Shown here: one piece after another, positions 1 through 6,355 of the stretch
Numbering within the stretch: the stretch's first letter is position 1
Layout of the letters: every line of letters begins with the position of its first letter
Assembly (NCBI GenBank): GCA_003235605.1
Contig: QJVU01000399.1
Coordinates: 1 to 8,804, forward strand
From: Planctomycetota bacterium
GTDB lineage: Bacteria > Planctomycetota > UBA1135 > UBA2386
DNA: 8,804 nt
Direction: 5' to 3'
Made by a program: the position numbers and the translations under genes
The notes under the pieces: generated by a model
Databases searched by the model: none
What the model saw: the letters and a program-made list of their open reading frames with translations, nothing else
Told to the model about the DNA's origin: nothing

Positions 1-1409
1 GCTTCCAGGATGCTGGCCACGAGCTTGTGCCCCTCGAGGCTCCAGTGACTGTCCTCCAGGGGGTAGAGGAGCGCTCCCTCCGTTGCGGCGGCCTGCATGC
101 GCGGCGCAAGATCCACGAACGGGATCTCCGCCTCCGCACAGAACTCCGCGAAGTGGACCGGAAGCTGCCACGGTTTCCAGCCGAGGCATGGGCTGCCTTC
201 CGGAAACGCGCAAAGATCCCGATACACCCGGAACTTCATGGGTGCATAGAGGACCACCAGCCGCGCGCCGGCCTCCTGGCACAGCTGCTTCGCTTCGCGC
301 AGGGCGGACTTGGTCTTTTCGAATCGTCCGCGCTCGAAATCCCCGTACGTGAGCTCGGCATAGCTGTAGAAGTACATGCGTCGCTGGCCACCCCCCTCGT
401 CAGGGTACCAGCCGAATGTCGATACGTTGATGGGGACGGCCGGGTGGCACAGCCGACGCAGTGCCCGGAATGCCTGCCTGACGAACGACCTCCGCCGCCA
501 CTTCCGCCAGCTGATTGTCTGCGACTTCCGTTCCTTCTGCTTCTTCTGTTTCTTCTTCCGGCCGGCCTTGCCCTGGTGGTAGAGCATCGCGTTCTCGAAA
601 GTCTCGTCGTCGTAGAGGTCGTTGCCCTCGAAGAAGAACCAGGCGACGAGCTTCGGCCGCAGCGGCAGTCCATGCCGTTTGAGCACCTCCAGCTGTTGCA
701 GCGAGCCGTACCCGGCGATGGCGAGGTTGGCCACGGTCAGGTTCGTCCGCTTCTCGAGCACCGCGGCACAGGTATCCTCGTCGGACACCCAGTGCCCCTC
801 GACGTAGGAATCACCCAGCAACACGATGTCGGCCTTCTCGAGCTCCTTCCGGTTCCGATACCCATTCGAGTCCGTCGTGAACGACTGTGACTCCTGTGCC
901 CTGAAGGGCAGATTCCACGCGACAGCCATGTCGCTGAGCGGCCTCCCCGACCAGCGGAGGTTCGGAGGGCGCCGGAACGAGAACGTGCTGTCGTCCTGGA
1001 AAGCCGTCATCGGCCCGCCCCAGTCCCCTCCCCACCGCAGCCAGAGGCCGAAGTAGTCGACGATGCCGAAGATCGCCGTGACCTCGAGCAGCACCACGAT
1101 CACAAGGCCAGTGAGCGTCACAGCGACTGCCCGAAACAACAGCCGGCGACGCGGGCCAGCCGCCCAGAGGACATACAAGGACCAGACAGCCACGTAGGTC
1201 ACCGCCAGGCTCACCGCGAAGGACGTGTCCGACCATGCAATGGCCCAGGGCCGGACGTCGCGGGAAAGCCAGGCGCTCGCGGACCAACAAGCCAAGACCG
1301 CGAGGATCGTTACGGTGGTCCAGGTCCATCGGCGATGTGTTGGTGCTCGATTCACTCGGTCGGGGGGAAGTGGCGTCGGGACAAGAGCCGCGGCGGGTCG
1401 CCGGCACAT
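1..1409 (-). CDS. Membrane-anchored SGNH/GDSL-type hydrolase (C-terminus beyond window)
   Basis: The frame is open from the upstream stop near 1482 down to base 3, giving 469 visible residues. Three hydrophobic segments lie at about residues 31-49, 64-85 and 94-115. The Arg-rich N-terminus and the GPRRR loop between segments 2 and 3 obey the positive-inside rule, which places the following domain outside the cytoplasm. The SGNH blocks are clear: LLGDSYVEG with nucleophile Ser201, a block II glycine in NLAIAGYGS, EGNDLYDDE (Gly262-Asn263-Asp264), and DSHWSLEGHKL with Asp453 and His455. The family hydrolyses or transfers esters, often O-acetyl groups on surface polysaccharides or lipids; the substrate here is unknown. 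A very basic insert occupies residues 280-322. The start is uncertain: ATG 1409 has a weak G-rich stretch upstream, and ATG 1442 in the same frame has none. Codon use is strongly G/C at third positions throughout. The gene is divergent from the oxidase gene and no operon partner is visible. Confidence 0.88.
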   Translation of the reverse strand, partial: MCRRPAAALVPTPLPPDRVNRAPTHRRWTWTTVTILAVLACWSASAWLSRDVRPWAIAWSDTSFAVSLAVTYVAVWSLYVLWAAGPRRRLLFRAVAVTLTGLVIVVLLEVTAIFGIVDYFGLWLRWGGDWGGPMTAFQDDSTFSFRRPPNLRWSGRPLSDMAVAWNLPFRAQESQSFTTDSNGYRNRKELEKADIVLLGDSYVEGHWVSDEDTCAAVLEKRTNLTVANLAIAGYGSLQQLEVLKRHGLPLRPKLVAWFFFEGNDLYDDETFENAMLYHQGKAGRKKKQKKQKERKSQTISWRKWRRRSFVRQAFRALRRLCHPAVPINVSTFGWYPDEGGGQRRMYFYSYAELTYGDFERGRFEKTKSALREAKQLCQEAGARLVVLYAPMKFRVYRDLCAFPEGSPCLGWKPWQLPVHFAEFCAEAEIPFVDLAPRMQAAATEGALLYPLEDSHWSLEGHKLVASILE

Positions 1410-1663
1410 CCTACCCCGCAGGGATCCCCGCACCCGTTGCATGTCGCGCACGTGTAACGAAACCAAGCGGCCACGACCGCTCTAGATCCCTTGAGAACGC
1501 GCCGTCGTGCTGATGCCGGCGCGGTCGGTCGCTGAATAACGTCCGCCGTTCTGAGCCTTCCCTGCCAGCTCGCGCTCGATGGCCCGGGAGGCCGTGATGA
1601 CCTTGCGGTCCCGTGCTGATGGCCGGTGCCGCTGCTGTCTGCGAGTGCAGGAGACAACACCCA
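1410..1663. other. Divergent intergenic region between hydrolase and oxidase genes
   Basis: This spacer of about 250 bp must carry the promoters of both flanking genes, but I see no convincing -35/-10 pair for either. No palindrome typical of a copper-responsive regulator (CueR- or CopY-like) stands out. On the minus strand, bases about 1482-1620 read as an open frame with coding-like codons and a stop at 1482-1484. This is treated as a finding rather than a gene because it has no plausible ATG start. Confidence 0.5.
1649..1654 (+). promoter_or_regulatory. Ribosome binding site of the multicopper oxidase gene
   Basis: AGGAGA sits 9 nt before ATG 1664. It decides the start against in-frame alternatives further upstream (about 1613), which would bury the twin-arginine signal behind a 17-residue extension with no export character. 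Confidence 0.8.
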
Positions 1664-3607
1664 ATGATATCGCGAAGACAATTCATGCAGAGCAGCGCTG
1701 CTCTGGGAGCCGGGGCCATGATGACGCCGCTGTCCCGGTTCCTCCAAACGCACCCGGCTGTCCCACTCGTCGCCGGGTTGAGCGATCCGGCGATGCAACC
1801 CAAGTTCGTCAACCTCGCCCCCAACGCGCTCCACCCAGCCTTCAAGTACATATCCCCAAGCAACAAGTTCAGGATCCTCGCACAGCAGACCCTGCAGATG
1901 ACCGGACTCGTGGACGCCAGCAAGAAGCCGTTGGCGACGCCTGTGTGGGGCTATGGCACCCGTGGCGGCGGGGTGACGTGGCCGGGACGGACCTTCGAGG
2001 TGCAGCGCGGTCAAGCCATCCAGGTGACATGGGAAAACGATCTTCTGGACGACAACGGCAAGCCACTCCCCCACCTCCTGCCCGTCGACACGTCGCTACA
2101 CTGGTGCTACAGCCTGCCGGGCTACACGCAGTACAGCATCGCCAACGACGGGGTCCCGATCGTCACCCACGTGCACGGGGGCCATACCGCATTCGCGTTC
2201 GACGGCAACCCGGAGTACTTCTTCAGCCCGGGGTTCACGGTCCGCGGCCCCCGTTGGCTGAGCAAGAAGTACCTCTACGACAACGACCAGCCCGCAGGCA
2301 CTGTCTGGTACCACGACCATGCCCTCGGGATCACGCGGCTCAATGTCTACGCCGGCCTCGCGGGCTTTTACATCATCCGGGATAACCTGGACACTGGCCT
2401 GCCGGACAACCCTCTGGGATTGCCCGCCTACCCCTACGAGCTGGCGTATGCGATCCAGGACCGCATGTTCCGCAGCACGGGGGAGCTGTTCTACCCGGCA
2501 TCCGAAGGCGACCCTTTCTGGGCCGATTTCATCACCGGCGAGGGGGTCCAGAACCCGCCTGACCCCACGGCCCTGGCGGAGTTCTTCGGCGACCACATCG
2601 TGGTCAACGGCCTGATCTGGCCCAAGGAGAACGTCGAGCCCCGCAACTACCGCATGCGGCTCCTGAACGGCTGCGACTCCCGCTTCCTGGCGGTACAGTT
2701 CCGCCCCGTCCCCATCGACGCCACCGACCTGAAGAAGGCCGGCCAGCCCCTGCCGTTCTACGTCGTCGGCAGTGACCAAGGCCTCGTCGAGACAGCCACG
2801 CTGGTGGACGGCCACCTCCTGATGGGCCCTGGGGAACGCTACGACGTCGTGATCGACTTCTCCCAGGTGAAGCCGGGCACCCGCGTGATCCTGGAGAACA
2901 TCGGCGGGGACGCGCCCTTCGGCGGCACCGTCGGCAATGCCGTCGCCAAGGCAGATCTGTTTCCCGACCGCCAGACAGACCGGATCATGGCCTTCGATGT
3001 CGTGCTCCCCCGCAACAACAACGTCCAGGATCGGTTCCAACCCGCCAACATCGCCGTCTACCCCGGCAACAACAACACCGTCAAGCGCGTGCGCAGGGTG
3101 GGGCTCTTCGAGGGCAGGGACGAGTACGGCCGGCTGCAGCCCCTGCTAGGGGTCGCCGAGCCCAGCAAGGACGCCGCCGGCAATACCGTCAACGGCACCC
3201 TCGCCTGGCACGCACCTACCACGGAGAACCCGGGCCTCAACGACACCGAGATCTGGGAGATCTACAACGCCACCGGGGATGCACACCCGATCCACCTGCA
3301 CCTCGTGAGCTTCGAGATCCTGGACCGTCAGCCCTTCCGCGCAGACGTCGTCCAGCAGCCGCTCCTCGAGCACAACGGCAAGTTCGGTGTCGGGTTCCAC
3401 CTGGAGAACATCCAGACCTATGGGCGCGCCAGGCTGCCTTCTGGCGTCGAGAAGTCCCCGAAGGACATGGTTGTGGCTCTTCCCGGCGAGATGACCCGCA
3501 TCAAGGCGACCTTCGACCGGCCGGGCCGCTACGTGTGGCACTGCCACATCCTCTCCCATGAGGACCACGAGATGATGCGCGTGCTCCACGTGGGGCCGGG
3601 AGCGTGA
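1664..3607 (+). CDS. Tat-exported CotA/phenoxazinone synthase-type multicopper oxidase (laccase-like)
   Basis: The product is 647 aa. It oxidises phenolic or other aromatic substrates, or metal ions, and reduces O2 to water at a four-copper site. A twin-arginine signal is at residues 3-9 (SRRQFMQ), followed by a short Ala/Gly-rich hydrophobic stretch, so the enzyme is folded and exported by Tat. Copper ligands are complete: His169 and His171 (THVHGGH), His217 and His219 (WYHDH), His541, His544 and His546 (HPIHLH), then His626-Cys627-His628 with His632 and axial Met637 (HCHILSHEDHEMM). Three cupredoxin domains span roughly residues 90-225, 230-420 and 440-645. The sequence RLNVYAGLAGFYIIRD right after the second His pair is typical of CotA-like enzymes. 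The length exceeds Bacillus CotA (about 510 aa) and is closer to phenoxazinone synthase. The natural substrate cannot be read from sequence. The gene is monocistronic, ending at TGA 3605-3607 ahead of a strong terminator. Confidence 0.95.
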   Translation: MISRRQFMQSSAALGAGAMMTPLSRFLQTHPAVPLVAGLSDPAMQPKFVNLAPNALHPAFKYISPSNKFRILAQQTLQMTGLVDASKKPLATPVWGYGTRGGGVTWPGRTFEVQRGQAIQVTWENDLLDDNGKPLPHLLPVDTSLHWCYSLPGYTQYSIANDGVPIVTHVHGGHTAFAFDGNPEYFFSPGFTVRGPRWLSKKYLYDNDQPAGTVWYHDHALGITRLNVYAGLAGFYIIRDNLDTGLPDNPLGLPAYPYELAYAIQDRMFRSTGELFYPASEGDPFWADFITGEGVQNPPDPTALAEFFGDHIVVNGLIWPKENVEPRNYRMRLLNGCDSRFLAVQFRPVPIDATDLKKAGQPLPFYVVGSDQGLVETATLVDGHLLMGPGERYDVVIDFSQVKPGTRVILENIGGDAPFGGTVGNAVAKADLFPDRQTDRIMAFDVVLPRNNNVQDRFQPANIAVYPGNNNTVKRVRRVGLFEGRDEYGRLQPLLGVAEPSKDAAGNTVNGTLAWHAPTTENPGLNDTEIWEIYNATGDAHPIHLHLVSFEILDRQPFRADVVQQPLLEHNGKFGVGFHLENIQTYGRARLPSGVEKSPKDMVVALPGEMTRIKATFDRPGRYVWHCHILSHEDHEMMRVLHVGPGA

Positions 3608-3658
3608 TGGCCTGACCGAAGAGAAGCCGAGCAACAGAAGCCTGGAGAGCCCTGGAGA

Positions 3659-3692
3659 GGGGCGCGAGTGTCACTCCGCTCGCGCCCCTTTT
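3659..3692 (+). terminator. Rho-independent terminator of the oxidase gene
   Basis: A perfect 10-bp stem (GGGGCGCGAG at 3659-3668 pairing with CTCGCGCCCC at 3679-3688) closes a 10-nt loop and is followed by TTTTCTTCTCTT. It starts 52 bp after the oxidase stop codon. On the minus strand the exit side of the hairpin is not T-rich, so it should act only on plus-strand transcripts. Confidence 0.92.
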
Positions 3693-3798
3693 CTTCTCTT
3701 GTCCCCCTCACATCCGGGAGGCGAGTACCCCCGGCTGAAGCAGGACGCGTCCAAGAACGAGAAGCAGGAGGACTGACCCAGCCGAGCAGGGTTCTCAG

Positions 3799-4245
3799 CT
3801 AGCCGAAGAGAAACCCGCCTGGACTCCCGCCGTTTCTACCCCTGCCGCGCGCCTTGTTGGAAGGGAGCATCGAAGAATCCGGAGCAACCTCCTGGGGCAC
3901 GCTCATGAGCCTCCTCAGGAAGTCCTCATCGGCATCCGTCAACACCTCCGGCATCTCCCTGACGGGCCACTCGACGCTCTTCAGGGCCACGTTCACGAGC
4001 CCGTCCTCCGACTCCGCAACCGCTTCCAGGTAGAAGATCTGGGTGTGCCCGCGCGCGCGCCGGAGAATCGACTGAAGAGCAAGAAGTCCGCAAGAGCAGG
4101 GGGAAACACATCCCTCGAGATGTCCGATCCGGGAGGCGGCGACATCCAGCCAGTCCTTGGCCTGACCCGCCTTCGTGCCTCGCCTTGCACCGTCTGTAAG
4201 ATCGGTTCTCTTGAGCATGGTCGTTGCGGCCCTTGAAGCAGACAT
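3799..4245 (-). CDS. Small hypothetical protein, family not recognised
   Basis: This reads as a 148-aa protein ending at TAG (3801-3799). The start is ATG 4245, chosen because GGGAGG at 4260-4255 lies 9 nt upstream; the in-frame ATG 4251 would leave only 3 nt. The second half (FYLEAVAESEDGLVNVALK, EWPVREMPEVLTDADEDFL) has strong G/C third positions and looks coding. So does the early segment AKDWLDVAASRIGHLEG. The middle (about residues 60-82, with CVSPCSCG) has AT-leaning third positions and could be a poorly conserved linker or a frame problem. The C-terminus is Gly/Arg/Ser-rich. No signal peptide or membrane segment is visible. It is convergent with the oxidase gene and divergent from the propeller gene. 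It could still be spurious; no other frame across 3799-4245 is more convincing. Confidence 0.5.
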   Translation of the reverse strand: MSASRAATTMLKRTDLTDGARRGTKAGQAKDWLDVAASRIGHLEGCVSPCSCGLLALQSILRRARGHTQIFYLEAVAESEDGLVNVALKSVEWPVREMPEVLTDADEDFLRRLMSVPQEVAPDSSMLPSNKARGRGRNGGSPGGFLFG

Positions 4246-4468
4246 CCCCATGTCCCTCCCTGTGATCCGTGTCCCCGTTTCCCCTGGTATCCCTGCGTCC
4301 GAGTGCTGCACGCATCGGACCCTCCTCGAGAGTATAGCCCAAGGGCATGATCCGGTGGTTTCGCAGAGGCAGAGGGCGAACGGGAATCCGCGCGGCAGAG
4401 GGTTTTCACGACCCGCCCTGCCACGTGAGGGGCGTAGGGTCACCAGACCACGCATCCCCGGACCGCTC
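4246..4468. other. Divergent intergenic region upstream of the propeller gene
   Basis: This spacer of 223 bp lies between the small minus-strand ORF and the propeller gene. On the minus strand a possible -10 element TATACT occurs at 4336-4331, about 80 bp before ATG 4245, but no matching -35 is visible. An imperfect inverted repeat at 4410-4441 lies just before the propeller start. No coding signal for plus-strand codons upstream of 4469 was found. Confidence 0.35.
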
Positions 4469-6142
4469 ATGTCCAAGCTCCCTGCAACTCTGTCTTTTCC
4501 CACGCTCATCTTCTCTGCGTGCCTCGTCGCCGCAGGCACGTCGTTGGCTCCGGTCCCGGCGCAGGCCCAGCCCCAGAGCCAGACACACACGGCCCGCCTC
4601 ATCCACCTGACCACCGACGGCACGGCCAATGGCCAGGCCCTGTTCCCCGGGTTCCGCACCCACTCGGTCTGGAACGCCTTGGGGGTGTCTTCCCAGGGTC
4701 ATGTCTACGTGGCCGTCAGCAACCACTACCAACCCGGCGGCAACGTGGCGGTCTGCAAGTACGATCCCGTCACGGACAGGATCACCGCCCTGGGGGACCT
4801 GAAGGCGGTCTCCACGGCTGCCAGCAACTGGATGGCAGCGGAGAGCCAGTACAAGGTCCACACATTCCTGCAGGAGCATGCGGACGGAAAGCTCTACCTG
4901 GCCACGGACGACCACCACCCGACGCCCTTCCTGCGGGGGGCACACGTCTACACCATCGACCCGGCGACGGACAAGATCGTCGACTTCAGCAAGACCCAGC
5001 CCTACCTGATGGACAAGTCCCTGAAGGTGATCCAGAACACCGGCAAGGCGGCAGAGCGCAGCGGGGTGTTCATCGAGTACTACGGCATCAAGGGGATCTC
5101 CCTGAACCGACGGGCACCAGGGGTGATGTACGCGATGACCTACCCTGATGGACACGTGATCCGGTACGACACGAAGACCGGCGGCATGAGCACCATCGGC
5201 CGGTCAGCGGGGGTGAACTTCATCTTCTACACCGACAACTCCGGCAACGCCTACTATGCGAGGCAGGCCCAGAGCGGGCTGGCGCTGGTCAAGTACGTCC
5301 AGGCCAGCGGCAAGACGGTGACCATCAAGGCTTCGTTTCCGGGTGTGGACCTGGGGGCCATGGCGCCGACCCAGTCCGGGGAAATCGTCTACTGCCTGGT
5401 CGCTGACACCCTGAAGGTCTACCGCCTCGACTGCAGGAACGACACGTTCACCGAGCTCACTACGCTCTGCGGCACGAACTGGTGGCGGGTCTACAACCTC
5501 TCCTTGAGCCCCGACGGCAGGTTCCTCTATTACGTGAGCAACAACAACAGCCGCAGCACGATCTGCAGGATCGACCTGGCCACGAAGGTCTGCACCGAGG
5601 TGCTCGACGTGGACAAGCTCCTCGGCACCCGCAACCTCTGCTTCGGCGGCGTCAACGTCTGGGACCAGTCAGCCAGGTTCTACACCGCGGTGTGGACCTA
5701 CCCCGATACGTCCGACGTGGCGCTGCTCCAGGTCACTACGGACGCCCACGCCCTGGTGGGCTCGCCGCAGAGCCTCTCGGTATCCAGCGGGGGTACCCAG
5801 AAGCTGGCTCTGACGGCCGGACCGGACAATGCGGAGCACACCTATCTGCTGCTGGGCTCCTTGGGGGGCACCGGGCCGGGCCTCGAGTCCAACGGCCTGA
5901 CCCTGCCGCTCCGCTATCCCGACATCTACCTCGACTACACCTTTTGGAACCCGAACTCGCCGCTTCTGCAGAGCTCGGCGGGGAAGCTGGACAGCAACGG
6001 TGCCGCGACGGCGTCGTTCCGTCTGCCTCCGGGCCTGGGGGCACTGTTGGGGTTGAAGGTCCACCACGCCTTCGCCGTCCTGAACCAGGTGCTGCAGGTA
6101 GTATTCACAAGCAACCCTGTGCCGGTGACGATGACCCGCTAG
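4469..6142 (+). CDS. Secreted beta-propeller protein with a planctomycete-type C-terminal domain
   Basis: The product is 557 aa. The N-terminus (MSKLPATLSFPTLIFSACLV) is a Sec signal peptide with a likely signal peptidase I site after AQA, residue 33. Residues about 40-430 contain blade-like repeats, such as GHVYVAVSNHY, CKYDPVTDRITALGDL, VYTIDPATDKIVDFS, VIRYDTKTGGMSTIG and LSLSPDGRFLYYVSNNN. These match WD40/YVTN-like propellers, which bind ligands or partner proteins and less often catalyse. Residues about 432-557 form a separate beta-rich module beginning SPQSLSVSSGGTQKLAL, whose pattern I recall at the C-termini of many secreted planctomycete proteins. Seven cysteines remain in the mature protein (96, 309, 322, 334, 366, 375, 391), six of them clustered, which allows disulfides. 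The start is set by the signal peptide; no good ribosome binding site precedes ATG 4469. An open frame extends upstream to 4175 but lacks coding character. The function is unknown. Confidence 0.88.
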   Translation: MSKLPATLSFPTLIFSACLVAAGTSLAPVPAQAQPQSQTHTARLIHLTTDGTANGQALFPGFRTHSVWNALGVSSQGHVYVAVSNHYQPGGNVAVCKYDPVTDRITALGDLKAVSTAASNWMAAESQYKVHTFLQEHADGKLYLATDDHHPTPFLRGAHVYTIDPATDKIVDFSKTQPYLMDKSLKVIQNTGKAAERSGVFIEYYGIKGISLNRRAPGVMYAMTYPDGHVIRYDTKTGGMSTIGRSAGVNFIFYTDNSGNAYYARQAQSGLALVKYVQASGKTVTIKASFPGVDLGAMAPTQSGEIVYCLVADTLKVYRLDCRNDTFTELTTLCGTNWWRVYNLSLSPDGRFLYYVSNNNSRSTICRIDLATKVCTEVLDVDKLLGTRNLCFGGVNVWDQSARFYTAVWTYPDTSDVALLQVTTDAHALVGSPQSLSVSSGGTQKLALTAGPDNAEHTYLLLGSLGGTGPGLESNGLTLPLRYPDIYLDYTFWNPNSPLLQSSAGKLDSNGAATASFRLPPGLGALLGLKVHHAFAVLNQVLQVVFTSNPVPVTMTR

Positions 6143-6355
6143 CGCGACAATCCGAGCCCGGGTCTGGGTGTGGCACGCCCATGACAGGGCGACAAAGGGA
6201 TGGTCGCGTCATCCCGGGGCCTCGCGGCGCCGTTCGTTGGAACGGCCACGTCCCCGAGCCCGGGTCCAGGATCGAGACACGACCAAGAAGGGCTAACGCC
6301 TGCCGAGCTGTTCTGCGGAATCCGTGTGATAGCCTCCACTGGGAGCGTGAATCTC
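6143..6355. other. Intergenic region upstream of the pilin-like pair, with a 13-bp direct repeat
   Basis: This spacer of 213 bp holds two exact copies of CCGAGCCCGGGTC, at 6152-6164 and 6254-6266, 102 bp apart. A small hairpin (CGCCC 6176-6180, GGGCG 6187-6191) is not followed by a T-run, so I do not call a terminator for the propeller gene. No clear sigma-70 promoter is visible. Confidence 0.5.
6152..6266. repeat. Pair of 13-bp direct repeats (CCGAGCCCGGGTC)
   Basis: The repeats are exact at 6152-6164 and 6254-6266. Each contains the CCCGGG palindrome. They lie between the propeller gene and the pilin-like pair. They could be a regulator site or a by-product of high GC; two copies alone do not decide. 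Confidence 0.5.

Noticed and set aside
27..890. Long plus-strand open frame opposite the SGNH hydrolase
   Set aside because: The minus strand carries the catalytic blocks in order with coherent codon use. The plus reading is Pro/Leu/Arg-rich without any family pattern, a normal antisense shadow in GC-rich DNA.
2096..3040. 314-codon minus-strand open frame inside the oxidase gene
   Set aside because: It overlaps the region carrying copper ligands on the plus strand and reads as Val/Asp/Glu-rich sequence typical of an antisense mirror.
4050..4061. Alternating CG run as a Z-DNA or regulatory element
   Set aside because: It is short and falls in Arg/Ala codons of a GC-rich frame; it is noted only as a possible slippage site.
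4252..4659. Extension of the small minus-strand ORF upstream into the propeller gene
   Set aside because: Reading beyond 4251 overlaps the propeller start and signal peptide. The extra residues lack coding-like composition, and a good ribosome binding site exists at 4260-4255.
6171..6186. Sigma-54-like site TGGCACGCCCATGACA upstream of the pilin-like genes
   Set aside because: The -24 half matches well and pilin genes are often sigma-54 dependent, but the essential GC of the -12 element is replaced by AC at the required spacing.
6176..6191. Hairpin CGCCC/GGGCG as terminator of the propeller gene
   Set aside because: The stem is only 5 bp and the downstream bases are ACAAAGGG rather than a T-run.
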